This document shows positions 45,747 through 55,014 of a stretch of 64,000 bases of DNA, piece by piece. Location of the stretch: assembly GCF_011761635.1 (NCBI RefSeq), contig NZ_JAASRN010000001.1, forward strand, positions 1,137,846 through 1,201,845, in the 5' to 3' direction. The notes under the pieces were generated by a model. That model ran no database searches. It had not been told where the DNA came from and worked only from the letters and a program-made list of their open reading frames with translations. A program made the translations under genes and the position numbers. The DNA is from Thermonema lapsum (GTDB lineage Bacteria; Bacteroidota; Bacteroidia; Cytophagales; Thermonemataceae). The stretch's first letter is position 1. Each line of letters opens with the position of its first letter.

Positions 45747-45789
45747 CTGTTTTTGCCGATAAACCACGCCTTACAAGCGGATAAAAAAA

Positions 45790-46242
45790 CTAACGCTTGT
45801 TTTTTGTATCTACAATAATGGTTACTGGTCCGTCATTGACAAGCGCCACCTTCATGTCAGCGCCAAATACGCCTGTCTTCACTTCTTTTGCCATCAATGC
45901 TGCGCACTGTGCCACAAAAGACTCATAAAGAGGAATTGCCAAGTCGGGCGGGGCTGCTTCTATAAAAGAAGGACGATTGCCTTTTTTGGTAGAGGCATGC
46001 AAGGTAAATTGGCTTACCACCAACAGCTCGCCTTGAGCATCGATAAGCGAACGGTTCATTTTACCTTCCTCATCTTCAAAGATGCGCATGTTGACCAGCT
46101 TTTTTGCGAGCCAATCCACATCTTCCGACGTATCGGATTGCCCCACTCCCAACAGCACGAGCAATCCTTTGCCTATTTTGCTGTATTGCTTACCTTCTAT
46201 TGTTACAGAGGCTTCTAAAACACGTTGTATGACTGCTATCAT
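45790..46242 (-). CDS. dtd: D-aminoacyl-tRNA deacylase
   Basis: A 150-residue DTD-family protein. The two catalytic signatures VVSQFTLHA and ALVNDGPVT are present, as is the N-terminal [13 protein letters not shown]. It hydrolyses D-amino acids (and glycine mischarged to tRNA-Ala) from tRNA and acts as a dimer in the cytoplasm. The gene lies 15 bp after the histidine kinase gene on the same strand and is followed by its terminator. Confidence 0.95.
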   Translation of the reverse strand: MIAVIQRVLEASVTIEGKQYSKIGKGLLVLLGVGQSDTSEDVDWLAKKLVNMRIFEDEEGKMNRSLIDAQGELLVVSQFTLHASTKKGNRPSFIEAAPPDLAIPLYESFVAQCAALMAKEVKTGVFGADMKVALVNDGPVTIIVDTKNKR

Positions 46243-46257
46243 AGTTTTAAAAACAAC

Positions 46258-48219
46258 TTATTTAACAGATATCTGATTGGGAATCTCTAATTCTATGGAA
46301 GTGCCTTCGCTCGGCTCGCTTTTCAAATCTATTTTACCCTGAAGCTGCGCGATGATTTGTTTGACGATATACAATCCCAAGCCTGCCCCCTTTGAACGTT
46401 CATCGCCCCGAAAGAACATATCGAAGACCTTATCTTGAAGCTCGGGGGGGATTCCGGTGCCGTTGTCTTCTATCTTTACTTTGGCAACGCGCGGTAAAAT
46501 CTGCACTTCTACTTTTATTTCATGCTTCGATTTCTTTTCATCGACATATTGAATAGAATTAGAAATGATGTTGTGCAAAATGGTATGTAAGCGCACTTTA
46601 TCGCCGGCAAAAGGCTGTTGTTTGCCCAACACCTTATAGCTCAAAGTGATGTTGTGGGTATTCAGGGGCTCTTGTAGCTCGCGTTTTACTTCTTCAAGCA
46701 GCACTTCAAAATCTAGTACTTCGAAGTTCAACGGCTTTTGCTCTATGCTGGTGTAAGTGTACATGCTGCGTATGAAGCCATCTAAGCGGCGGATGCTGCT
46801 TTTCATATGCTCCAAGTAGCTCTGCAAGCCTGAAGAAGTGCTTTCCTGCTCCATCAAATGCACCAAACCTTTGAGCGAAGTGATGGGCGCGCGAATGTCA
46901 TGGGCTACTTTATAAAGGAATTGGTCTAACTCGAAATTGCGACGCGACAACTCCTCAAAAGCTTGCTTGAGTTGTTTTTGCTGAGCGCGCAGCTGTTCGT
47001 TCATCATACGTGCGGCAGCCTCTTGACGTGCCAGTTCTTTGTTTTGCTCAATCAGCTGCCGGTTGAGTGCCGCCAGGCGCTTCTTTGCTACGCGCTCTTT
47101 GGTGATGTCTAACGCACTGATGATAAGCATAGGTTGCACATCTGAATCCAGGGGGGTGTAGGTCAGCTGCAGCCAATGCGCTCCACCGTGAATATCGGTA
47201 ATTTTAGCTTCTTGAAAGTAACTTTCTGCATGAAAGCTCTCTTTCAAATGTTGCAAATATTGCTCTTTTTCTTCGCCTTGCAATTGCACAAACGACTCCC
47301 AGTCAACGCCTACTTTCAGCTCTTTACCAAAGAAAAGGCGTACCATATGGCTGGCTTGCCGATTGAACCAACGTACCTTCAACTGCTGGTCAATCAACAC
47401 CAGCATTTCGGAACTGGCGCGGTCCAAAGCCTCAAGCAGCTGATGCTGATACACAAGCTCTTGGCGTAGCTGTGCTTCGCGGCTGACTTCTTTCATATGC
47501 ACCATGATAGCCGCCACTTGCCCCGAAGCGCTCCATATAGGCATGGTATCCAAATGTATGAGATATTTCCCCTTGGCAAAAGTCATTTCGCCCCAGTAAC
47601 CGCGGGCACTCTGCTCATATAAGCGGCGGAAGTGCTCATGTTCCGAAGCAGGTAGGTAACGAAGCAAAGTAATTTGCTCTTGCAGAGGGCGGTTGGTTAC
47701 CCTCTCTATCAGTTCAAAAGCAGCAGCATTGGCGGCTACCACTTGGGTTTTTTCATTCAAAAGCAAGGCGGCTTGTTCATTTCGTTCTACGAGTAGCCGT
47801 AGTTTTTCATAGAGGAGAGCACTGTGCTGATTTGTACCGCCTTCTTGCATGCTGGTTGCGCTTGCCGCTTCCTGAGGCGATATGGAAACAATGAAACCAT
47901 GCACTATTGCCAACGCCAAACAATTGCGCAGCTGGAGGCGGCACAATCGCCATGTTCCGCCTTGCGTCTGCAATTTCACTTCTATAGAAAATGCCGGTAG
48001 TTTGCGCTCTACAGCATCTTGCAGACGTCGCGCAAAGTAAGCAGCATCTTTATCGTCAAATAAATTCAAAAAGCTATTTCCAATTAGACGCTCAGGGGGG
48101 TAACCCAGATGCTCCTCCACTACGGCATTGGCATACTTGACTTCTCCGCTTTCTTTAATAATGAGCACACCTTCACTGAGGTGCTGTATAAGCGTTTCAT
48201 AAAAGGCAGTAATGTTCAT
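46258..48219 (-). CDS. PAS-domain sensor histidine kinase
   Basis: A 653-residue soluble kinase with no membrane segment. Three PAS-like modules are visible: about 10-115 (EGVLIIKESGEVKYANAVVEEHLGY), 145-250 and 265-385 (SSEMLVLIDQQLKVRWFN). A coiled coil leads to the phosphoacceptor YKVAHDIRAPITSLKGL, and the ATPase domain has NIISNSIQY (N box), DNGTGIP (G1) and GAGLGLYIVKQI (G2). It lacks a receiver domain and a linked response regulator gene, so its partner is encoded elsewhere. Confidence 0.92.
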   Translation of the reverse strand: MNITAFYETLIQHLSEGVLIIKESGEVKYANAVVEEHLGYPPERLIGNSFLNLFDDKDAAYFARRLQDAVERKLPAFSIEVKLQTQGGTWRLCRLQLRNCLALAIVHGFIVSISPQEAASATSMQEGGTNQHSALLYEKLRLLVERNEQAALLLNEKTQVVAANAAAFELIERVTNRPLQEQITLLRYLPASEHEHFRRLYEQSARGYWGEMTFAKGKYLIHLDTMPIWSASGQVAAIMVHMKEVSREAQLRQELVYQHQLLEALDRASSEMLVLIDQQLKVRWFNRQASHMVRLFFGKELKVGVDWESFVQLQGEEKEQYLQHLKESFHAESYFQEAKITDIHGGAHWLQLTYTPLDSDVQPMLIISALDITKERVAKKRLAALNRQLIEQNKELARQEAAARMMNEQLRAQQKQLKQAFEELSRRNFELDQFLYKVAHDIRAPITSLKGLVHLMEQESTSSGLQSYLEHMKSSIRRLDGFIRSMYTYTSIEQKPLNFEVLDFEVLLEEVKRELQEPLNTHNITLSYKVLGKQQPFAGDKVRLHTILHNIISNSIQYVDEKKSKHEIKVEVQILPRVAKVKIEDNGTGIPPELQDKVFDMFFRGDERSKGAGLGLYIVKQIIAQLQGKIDLKSEPSEGTSIELEIPNQISVK

Positions 48220-48328
48220 GGTCAGGCTTTTGCTTTCAATTTAAGAAAACCCATTATTTAAGCCCACAGCGGGTAATAAAAAAGCAAACGAAAAAGGAAG
48301 ACGAGCAAGTTTTTGCTTGTAGGGAATA

Positions 48329-48357
48329 GAAAAAAGCCACCCGTTGCAGGTGGCTTT
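48329..48357 (-). terminator. Terminator after tonB
   Basis: AAAGCCACC and GGTGGCTTT arms (48333-48357 on the plus strand) frame a seven-base loop; on the minus strand the stem is followed by TTTTTTC. Confidence 0.88.
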
Positions 48358-48387
48358 CAAAAAAGACAGAGTATTTTTTGGTGTCTT

Positions 48388-49176
48388 TTATTTCAGCACG
48401 AAAGAGATGGGCATATTCAGCTTTACGTCCACAGGACGTCCACGCTGCTTAGCAGGTTTCCAACCGCTGGTGCCCTTCAATACGCGTATCACCTCTTCTG
48501 CCAAGATGCCATCGCCCAACTCTCCTCCACGTAGCACTTCCACATTACCAATAGTACCATCTTTTTTCAATACAAACTTAACAAATACAGTACCTTGGAT
48601 ATTGCGTCTTTTGGCTTCGCGGGGATAAGTTACGTTCTTTTGTACATAAATGCGAATGTTTTCAAGCTCCTGCATCAGCTCTGCTCTGTTGTCCACAGCA
48701 AAAGACTCTACCGGACCGGAGGGTTCTAGTGGTGGAGGCGGTGCTACTGCGGGCATTACGTCAGTTACGGGTGGGGCAATCACCGGTGGTGTATCTTGTT
48801 CTTGGATTTTCACTACTTCTTCAATTTTCTTTTCGTCCGGTACTTCCACCAATTCTGGCTCTTCGGGTTCTACCATCTGTGCCGAGGGTGGAGGCGGCAA
48901 CTGCACCGTCGGAGGGATATACTCGAGCGCTACTTCAAATACCTCATCCATCTCTTTCTGCTTAATGATTTCCTTCTTCTCATAGCTGCGCCACTTGAAG
49001 GCTGCCAGCACCAATGAAAGAGCAATCACCAGCCCCAAGGCAAAGAAGAGTCCTGTATAGCGCTCCGGGTCCACCTCTGGGTTCTTTTTGTAGAGGGGTG
49101 TGCCCCTCCCCTTGCTTTGACCAGTGCCCGAAGGCATCTCTTGAGAGGTTTCTTGTTTGTTTTTTTCTAAATCCAT
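48388..49176 (-). CDS. tonB: TonB-family energy transducer
   Basis: A 262-residue protein: cytoplasmic N-terminus of about 40 residues, one membrane anchor (GLFFALGLVIALSLVLAAF), a proline/glutamate-rich periplasmic spacer (about 85-160) and a C-terminal TonB domain with NVTYPREAKRRNIQGTVFVKFVLKKDG and the GWKPAKQRGRPVDVK end. It passes proton-motive force from ExbB/ExbD to outer-membrane receptors. ExbB and ExbD genes are not in the window, so the substrate system is unknown. Confidence 0.9.
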   Translation of the reverse strand: MDLEKNKQETSQEMPSGTGQSKGRGTPLYKKNPEVDPERYTGLFFALGLVIALSLVLAAFKWRSYEKKEIIKQKEMDEVFEVALEYIPPTVQLPPPPSAQMVEPEEPELVEVPDEKKIEEVVKIQEQDTPPVIAPPVTDVMPAVAPPPPLEPSGPVESFAVDNRAELMQELENIRIYVQKNVTYPREAKRRNIQGTVFVKFVLKKDGTIGNVEVLRGGELGDGILAEEVIRVLKGTSGWKPAKQRGRPVDVKLNMPISFVLK

Positions 49177-49379
49177 AGCCCTTGCTTTGAACTTTTGAAT
49201 AGTATGAAATTTCCTATAATCAAAGTAGTTAATTTGTAAAGAAATCCTTTATGGTTTGCCAAATATACAAAAAAAGAGAAGGAAAACAAAGCTCATTCCC
49301 AACCAATCTTTTTTGACCGCATGTAAGTCTTGCTACAAAGCTGCATGGCTTTTGCCGTCGACGTCGGCGAAGCTGCTTT

Positions 49380-49748
49380 CTAAAGCTTGTAGATGATAAA
49401 AAACAGTATCCATCCCATAAGCACGCCTACGGTATTCATCAGCAAATCCTCCCACTCGAAAGTGCGCCCCGCAGAAAAGAATTGCAGTTCTTCAAGCAAA
49501 GCGCTGTAGAGCAGGGCAATGAAGATGGCTGCCCGCTCGGCATAGTAGTGAAGGTAAAGCACCGTAGTTTGCTTCTTGAAACCTACAATAAGCAACAGCA
49601 CCCACACCATAAAGACAAAAGCATGTGCCACACGGTCAAAAAGCAAAAGATCAGCGGTAGGGGGCATCTCCTGCCCAGGCAAAAGTACCAAAAAGGCAAT
49701 GAGTAGCCCCCATATGATACCAAAAAGGTTGTAACGTAAAAACTCCAT
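49380..49748 (-). CDS. VanZ-like membrane protein
   Basis: A 122-residue protein with four hydrophobic segments. The pattern DRVAHAFVFMVWVLLL in the second helix and LLEELQFFSAGRTFEWEDLLMNTVGVLMGW at the end is characteristic of the VanZ-like family. Function is not known for this lineage. It follows gcvH by 8 bp and may be cotranscribed with it. Confidence 0.82.
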   Translation of the reverse strand: MEFLRYNLFGIIWGLLIAFLVLLPGQEMPPTADLLLFDRVAHAFVFMVWVLLLIVGFKKQTTVLYLHYYAERAAIFIALLYSALLEELQFFSAGRTFEWEDLLMNTVGVLMGWILFFIIYKL

Positions 49749-49756
49749 TGCAGGAC

Positions 49757-50137
49757 TTAAGCCCCTATCAACTCACGGTAGGCATCGGCATCGAGCAAAT
49801 CTTCCAGTTCTGCCAGGTTAGATGGCTTTATTTTCACAATCCAGCCTTCGCCATAAGGATCTTGATTTATCAGCTCGGGGGCATCTACCAAAGCCGAATT
49901 CATTTCGAGTATTTCGCCAGTTACAGGCAAGAAAAGGTCTGAGGTGGTTTTTACGGCATCGACCGTACCAAAAACGGCACCGGCTTCCAATGTTTCGCCT
50001 ACGGTGTTTACCTCTACGTAAACGATGTCGCCCAGCTCGCTTTGAGCAAAGTCGGTAATGCCTACATAGGCGATATCACCTTCCAAACGAATCCATTCGT
50101 GTTCGCGCGAATAACGTAAGTCGTTGGGTACGTTCAT
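49757..50137 (-). CDS. gcvH: Glycine cleavage system H protein
   Basis: A 126-residue lipoyl carrier. The lipoylated lysine lies in [18 protein letters not shown], in the position of the usual ESVKAASD; the N-terminus [14 protein letters not shown] and [17 protein letters not shown] near the end are typical. It shuttles the aminomethyl group between the P, T and L proteins of glycine cleavage, none of which are in this window. The frame is open far upstream, but ATG 50137 is the family start. Confidence 0.95.
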   Translation of the reverse strand: MNVPNDLRYSREHEWIRLEGDIAYVGITDFAQSELGDIVYVEVNTVGETLEAGAVFGTVDAVKTTSDLFLPVTGEILEMNSALVDAPELINQDPYGEGWIVKIKPSNLAELEDLLDADAYRELIGA

Positions 50138-50204
50138 GACAATTATGTTTTTAAGTGTGTTAAGAACTCTGAACGGGAAGCAAATATATACAAACCGAAA
50201 GGTT

Positions 50205-51149
50205 TTAAAAATCGGAAGGGTGGCTATTGTTTTTTTCGCGCAGAGGCAGGGTAACCGACACAAACCAATACAAGGTAACCGCGGCAGCTATAAGAGAGAG
50301 TAATACTACGCCCCAGTGTACACTTTGTGTCGCGCCGGGCGTCAGTTCAGGAAAAAAGCGCTGCTGAAAACGTATAAGCAGCAGGGCAACGCCGTTGTTC
50401 ACCAAATGCCCCCACATGGCTAAAAGCAAATTGCCTGACCAGTAGTAGATATAGCCCAGCAAAGCACCCAAAATCCAACGAGGCAGCAAACCCAAAAACT
50501 GAAAATGCACCAGCGAAAACACCAAGGCAGCCGTCCAAATAGCCATATGGGGGTTGCGCGTCCAAGCCAACAGACGATTTTGCAAAACACCACGAAACAG
50601 TAATTCCTCCCCTATTGCCGGCAGCAATACAATAGCCAAAATGCCCATGAGTGCTTGCCCGAAACCTTCAAAACCCACAAGCAAAGAGGTAAGTGCAGCC
50701 AATTCCTGCTCTTTTTGCAGCACCCACCCGCCTGCAGGCAACTGATGATTCCAATATTCCAGAAACGAAACGAAAGGTAGCAATACGATAAGTAAGAGTG
50801 CCACCAAAGCCCAATGTATGCCTTGGTTCACTGCCCCCGACGAGCACCACTGTTTCCACCGCAAACCTTCAACCCCATACCAATACAAGAGGGTGCCCCC
50901 AAAAAAACCTCCTGCTGCAGTTATGATTTGCAATAAAAGCAAAACAGAACGCACTTTATAGTTATCTTTCCATCGCAGTGGCGCTGCCGCCATCTGTTCT
51001 ACTTCTTCCAGAGAAACACCATATAGCCATTTTAGCAAAAACAGACCAATAAACTGTGCCAAAAACATACAGGCAAGCACCAACAAAGCCAAAGACAAAA
51101 GCCCTTGCCAAGGAGCTGTGCGAAAAGGCAAACGTTCAGCTAATTGCAT
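50205..51149 (-). CDS. CPBP (CAAX-type) intramembrane metalloprotease
   Basis: A 314-residue protein with about eight membrane segments. The abortive-infection/CAAX motifs are present: [17 protein letters not shown] (EExxxR), [21 protein letters not shown] and [11 protein letters not shown]. Members are putative membrane proteases or protein-modifying enzymes; the substrate is unknown. Its frame overlaps only the unused upstream extension of gcvH. Confidence 0.85.
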   Translation of the reverse strand: MQLAERLPFRTAPWQGLLSLALLVLACMFLAQFIGLFLLKWLYGVSLEEVEQMAAAPLRWKDNYKVRSVLLLLQIITAAGGFFGGTLLYWYGVEGLRWKQWCSSGAVNQGIHWALVALLLIVLLPFVSFLEYWNHQLPAGGWVLQKEQELAALTSLLVGFEGFGQALMGILAIVLLPAIGEELLFRGVLQNRLLAWTRNPHMAIWTAALVFSLVHFQFLGLLPRWILGALLGYIYYWSGNLLLAMWGHLVNNGVALLLIRFQQRFFPELTPGATQSVHWGVVLLSLIAAAVTLYWFVSVTLPLREKNNSHPSDF

Positions 51150-51206
51150 ATTTTACAGTAAATTTGCTTTCTCTAATAAACACATTTCATCTTAAGGCAC
51201 AAAGTT

Positions 51207-52229
51207 ATGCAAAAACATCCAGTACGCATTGGTTCGGTAGAGTTGGAAGATTTTCCATTGTTGCTGGCGCCTATGGAAGACGTAAGCGACCCCCCTTTCC
51301 GGGCAGTATGCAAAGAGCAAGGTGCCGACTTGGTTTATACTGAGTTTATCCCAGCAGATGGTTTGATTCGCCATGCCGACAAAGCCGTACAAAAGCTCGA
51401 TATTTATGACTATGAGCGTCCTATTGGGGTACAGATTTTTGGTTCTGAAATAGAATCGATGCGGGAAGCGGCACGCATAGTAGAAGCTGCCCAACCCGAA
51501 ATATTGGACATCAACTATGGCTGCCCTGTAAAAAAAGTAGCGTGCAAAGGCGCTGGTGCCGGCTTGCTCAAAGACATAGACAAGATGCAGCACATCACTG
51601 CCGAGATAGTCAAGCAAGTACAATTGCCCGTAACTGTCAAAACACGCTTGGGATGGGACGAGCAGTCCATACGCATTGTGGAGGTGGCACTGCGCCTGCA
51701 GGAGGCAGGCATCAAAGCGCTGACCATACACGGGCGCACACGCGTGCAGATGTATAAAGGCGAAGCCAACTGGGAGCCTATTGCCCAAGTAAAACAACAC
51801 CCCGACATAGAAATTCCTATTTTTGGTAATGGCGACATAGACTCGCCACAAAAAGCGCTGGAATATCGTCAAAAGTATGGCGTGGACGGCATCATGATTG
51901 GGCGGGCTGCCATAGGCTACCCGTGGATATTCCGTGAGATAAAGCACTATTTTAAAACCGGCGAATTGTTGCCCCCTCCTTCCCTTGAAGAGCGGCTGCG
52001 CGTGTGCCTCAAGCACCTGCGTTTTGCTGTGGAATGGAAAGGCGAGCGCAAAGCCGTTTTTGAAATGCGCCGCCATTATACCAATTATTTCAAAGGGTTC
52101 TCACACTTTAAACACTTCCGCACACGTTTAGTAGAAGCCGGCTCGCTGGCAGAAGTAGAAGATATCTTAGCTGAAATAGAACATTTTTACACACATGAAC
52201 AAGCACCTTTTGAAAATAGCCCCTCCTAA
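51207..52229 (+). CDS. dusB: tRNA-dihydrouridine synthase
   Basis: A 340-residue flavoenzyme that reduces uridine in tRNA D-loops. LLAPMEDVSDPPFR opens the TIM barrel; the catalytic cysteine is in NYGCPVKKVACKGAGAGLL; TIHGRTRVQMYKG and GNGDI bind FMN and substrate; a C-terminal helical tRNA-binding domain follows. A -7-like TAAATTTG lies at 51159-51166. It overlaps the next gene by 35 bp. DusB type is the best match by sequence. Confidence 0.92.
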   Translation: MQKHPVRIGSVELEDFPLLLAPMEDVSDPPFRAVCKEQGADLVYTEFIPADGLIRHADKAVQKLDIYDYERPIGVQIFGSEIESMREAARIVEAAQPEILDINYGCPVKKVACKGAGAGLLKDIDKMQHITAEIVKQVQLPVTVKTRLGWDEQSIRIVEVALRLQEAGIKALTIHGRTRVQMYKGEANWEPIAQVKQHPDIEIPIFGNGDIDSPQKALEYRQKYGVDGIMIGRAAIGYPWIFREIKHYFKTGELLPPPSLEERLRVCLKHLRFAVEWKGERKAVFEMRRHYTNYFKGFSHFKHFRTRLVEAGSLAEVEDILAEIEHFYTHEQAPFENSPS

Positions 52230-53103
52230 GCAAGCATCTGGATGGGTTTCATGGCTGCTGCTTTTGGCTTTGGCACTCATTTGGGGCAGTTCTTTTATCT
52301 TGATGAAAAAAGGGCTGACTGTCTTTTCGCCCGTGCAGTTGGCTGCCATACGGGTAAGTTCGGCATTTAGCATTTTATGCCTTCCGGCATTTTATCATTT
52401 GCGCCGCTTGCGTCATGTGCCTTGGGCTATATTGTTTTTGTCGGGCTTGTTGGGGGTATTCATCCCCGCTTTCCTTTTCGGCTATGCGCAAACTCACGTC
52501 AGCAGTTCCACCGCTGGCATTCTCAACGCTCTTACACCAGTATTCACCTTCATTGCAGGGCTTTTTATCCTCAAAAGCCAAGCAGCGAGCCCCTATAAGC
52601 TGGCGGGCGTCATTGTTGGCTTGCTGGGCTCGGTCTTTCTTTTATTGAGTCGTTCGGGCGGGAGGTTTAGTATTGACATCTATGCCCTGCCTATCGTGGT
52701 GGCTACACTCTGCTATGGCATCAACGGCAATCTCATCAAGCGGTACTTACACCACATGAAGCCGCTCCATGTTTCCACCTTGTCGTTGCTATGCATTGCT
52801 CCTTTTGCTTTAGTTCTCTTTTGGGTTACCGGCGTGCCCGGCATGCTACAGACCGGAGATAGCCACACTTGGCAGGCGTTTTTTTACTTGTTTCTCTTGG
52901 GCACCATGAGCACAGCCATCGCCTTGATTCTGTTTAATACGCTCATACAGCAGGCTTCGCCTGTTTTTGCCAGCTCGGTTACTTACCTCATTCCCATAGT
53001 AGCCCTTTTTTGGGGCATTGTCGATGGCGAAAGCATCGGATGGATGCACCTTGTGGGTATGTGCTCTATAGTAGGAGGGGTAGTGTTGATTCACCGCGGG
53101 TAA
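52195..53103 (+). CDS. EamA/DMT-family transporter
   Basis: A 302-residue membrane protein with ten predicted membrane segments arranged as two EamA repeats: LALALIWGSSFILMKKGL and the SSTAGILNALTPVFTFIAGL helix in the first, ATLCYGINGNLIKRYL and SSVTYLIPIVALFWGIVDGE in the second. It probably exports metabolites; substrate unknown. Its start lies within the end of the dus gene, suggesting coupled translation. Confidence 0.88.
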   Translation: MNKHLLKIAPPKQASGWVSWLLLLALALIWGSSFILMKKGLTVFSPVQLAAIRVSSAFSILCLPAFYHLRRLRHVPWAILFLSGLLGVFIPAFLFGYAQTHVSSSTAGILNALTPVFTFIAGLFILKSQAASPYKLAGVIVGLLGSVFLLLSRSGGRFSIDIYALPIVVATLCYGINGNLIKRYLHHMKPLHVSTLSLLCIAPFALVLFWVTGVPGMLQTGDSHTWQAFFYLFLLGTMSTAIALILFNTLIQQASPVFASSVTYLIPIVALFWGIVDGESIGWMHLVGMCSIVGGVVLIHRG

Positions 53104-53136
53104 AAGCCCCCCTGCCGACATGTGGCTAAGCGCAAA

Positions 53137-53177
53137 AGAAAAAACCTGCGAGCCTTTTTTAGAGCATCTCGCAGGTT
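53137..53177 (-). terminator. Terminator after the aminotransferase gene
   Basis: AACCTGCGAG (53143-53152) pairs with CTCGCAGGTT (53168-53177); on the minus strand TTTTTTCTTTT follows. Confidence 0.87.
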
Positions 53178-53207
53178 CAAACAATATGCTATCGCGACAA
53201 CAGACGC

Positions 53208-54410
53208 TTAGGCAAGCGCCAGCACGCTGCTAAGGGCTTTTTCCACTTTGGCTTTCAACTGAGCCAGCTCTTCTTCTGTCCAAGTGATGCGTACTACAAT
53301 AGAAATCAGACGACTCATAATAGCATCGGACTGGGGCAGCTGCAAGGTAGCATAGTCTTGAGGCGGCGTGATGGTATGCACATACAGTTTTGCCGGGGCT
53401 TTCATCTGGCGGATGTGCTCCCAGTTTTTGATATAATGGAAATGGTTGTCATACCAATATTGTACGCCTTCCACACCTTCTTTGCGCAGCGCATTCACTA
53501 CGGCACGTGCCGTGGATTCATCGGGTAGGAAGAAATCCATGAAGGTAGCGGCGTCGCCGGCTTCATCGGGGATATGGCGGAAAGTTACTTCCGGAAATTT
53601 TGCCAAGCTTTCTTTCAGTGCTTTTTTATTGGCACGTTGGCGCTCCAGCATGTAAGGCATCTTACGAAATTGAGCTAAACCAATGGCAGCATTGATTTCG
53701 CCTATGCGATAGTTGAACCCAATGATAGGGTGCCCCTCCATCCCGCGGTTGTCGCCTATGTGGTCGTGCCCATGGTCAGAGAATTGGTGTGCATACTCAT
53801 AAATTTGCTCGTCATTGGTGATGAGCGCTCCACCTTCACCACAGGTAATGATTTTAAAGAAGTCGAACGAGAAAGTGCCGCATTTACCAAAGGTACCTAA
53901 GGGCTTGCCTTTGTAGCTGCCACCGAGGGCTTGTGCTGTATCTTCAATCAAAATGAGGTTGTGTTTTTGACACAACGCCACGATTTCCTCGAGGCGTGCC
54001 ATGCTGCCACACATATGCACCAACATAACGGCTTTGGTTTTAGGGGTAATTGCCTTTTCTATGCCTTCGGGCGAAAGACATAGCGTTTCGTCGATTTCGG
54101 CAAACACGGGCACAGCCCCAGCAAGCAATACTGCCTCTATAACTGCCACATAAGTAAAGGGGGGTACAATCACCTCATCGCCAACGCCAATGCCGCAGGC
54201 AGCCAAAGCGATGGCATCGGCAGTAGAGCCGCTGCTGCAGGCGTGGGCAAAGCGTACACCATGGTGTTTTGCCAGTGCTTGTTCAAACTCTTTGGCTTTC
54301 CAATGACCTTTTCGCTGTGCATCGAAATTATAGCGAAAGAGAATACCTGTATCGAGTACATCCTGTACTTCTTTGCGCTCTTCGGCGCCAAATAATTCAG
54401 TTCCGGGCAT
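53208..54410 (-). CDS. DegT/DnrJ/EryC1-family aminotransferase, KdnA-like
   Basis: A 400-residue PLP enzyme that aminates a keto-sugar. The PLP lysine is in SFDFFKIITCGEGGALIT; HACSSGSTADAIALAACGIGVGDEVIVPPFTY and LIEDTAQALGGSY are family blocks. The start MPGTELFGAEERKEV and the SDHGHDHIGDNRGMEGHPIIGFNYR segment resemble KdnA, which makes 8-amino-8-deoxy-Kdo for lipopolysaccharide; this is from memory. KdnB, the partner oxidase, is not adjacent, so the specific role is tentative. Confidence 0.85.
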   Translation of the reverse strand: MPGTELFGAEERKEVQDVLDTGILFRYNFDAQRKGHWKAKEFEQALAKHHGVRFAHACSSGSTADAIALAACGIGVGDEVIVPPFTYVAVIEAVLLAGAVPVFAEIDETLCLSPEGIEKAITPKTKAVMLVHMCGSMARLEEIVALCQKHNLILIEDTAQALGGSYKGKPLGTFGKCGTFSFDFFKIITCGEGGALITNDEQIYEYAHQFSDHGHDHIGDNRGMEGHPIIGFNYRIGEINAAIGLAQFRKMPYMLERQRANKKALKESLAKFPEVTFRHIPDEAGDAATFMDFFLPDESTARAVVNALRKEGVEGVQYWYDNHFHYIKNWEHIRQMKAPAKLYVHTITPPQDYATLQLPQSDAIMSRLISIVVRITWTEEELAQLKAKVEKALSSVLALA

Positions 54411-54489
54411 AGGTTTTTCTTTTTTAAGCGTTGAAGAAACAAATAAGAAATAACAAAGATGCAGTAAAATTAAGAATTTTGCGGCTATC

Positions 54490-55014
54490 TCAAGTATGAG
54501 AGTTGGGCGTAAGCTTCAAATGTTCCCATATCTGTTTCAGGTGTGGATATTCTTTTAACAAATAACGTAGCTTGCCTTGGGTAGAATGTAGGCTTTCGGC
54601 ATCATCGACTGCGATTTCTTTGACTTCCAAACGTACCTCGATGGCATAAAGCTTTCCAGTCAGCTCCATCAAGCGCTTACGCCACCGTGGTTTCTGTTCT
54701 TCTACTAATGCCAACAGGGTGCGGCTCTCCACTGTCAAGCGGATAACATCTTGTTGCACTTCATAGGGTTTCGACAGTAGGTAACACAGCTGCTGGTCTT
54801 CTTGATGCTCTTGCACAAGCTGCTGCCATGCTTGCTCAAGCGGCATGGGGGCAGTTGGCTCAGCAAGAGGCAAGGCGCCTGCCGCCTTTTCCTCAGGTTG
54901 CAGGGTGGGCTTTGTCTCTTGCTTCAGCTCGTCCAGTTTTGGGGTAGCACGCACCTTACGGGGTAGTGTAGGGCGTCGGGGGCTTTGCGGTTCGCTTACC
55001 TCATTTTTTTTTTT
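54490..55014 (-). CDS. dnaX: dnaX tau-specific C-terminal extension (second frame)
   Basis: After the A11 run a long frame continues for about 170 codons in a different phase from the dnaX start. It holds a proline/lysine/glutamate linker and then a compact domain (LEQAWQQLVQEHQEDQQLCYLLSKPYEVQQDVIRLTV...RLEVKEI) like the C-terminal part of DnaX in related bacteria. It has no credible start codon of its own, so it should be made only as a fusion. Joining requires loss of one A (A10) or gain of two; the fused tau would be about 551 residues. Confidence 0.75.
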   Translation of the reverse strand, partial: KKKNEVSEPQSPRRPTLPRKVRATPKLDELKQETKPTLQPEEKAAGALPLAEPTAPMPLEQAWQQLVQEHQEDQQLCYLLSKPYEVQQDVIRLTVESRTLLALVEEQKPRWRKRLMELTGKLYAIEVRLEVKEIAVDDAESLHSTQGKLRYLLKEYPHLKQIWEHLKLTPNSHT

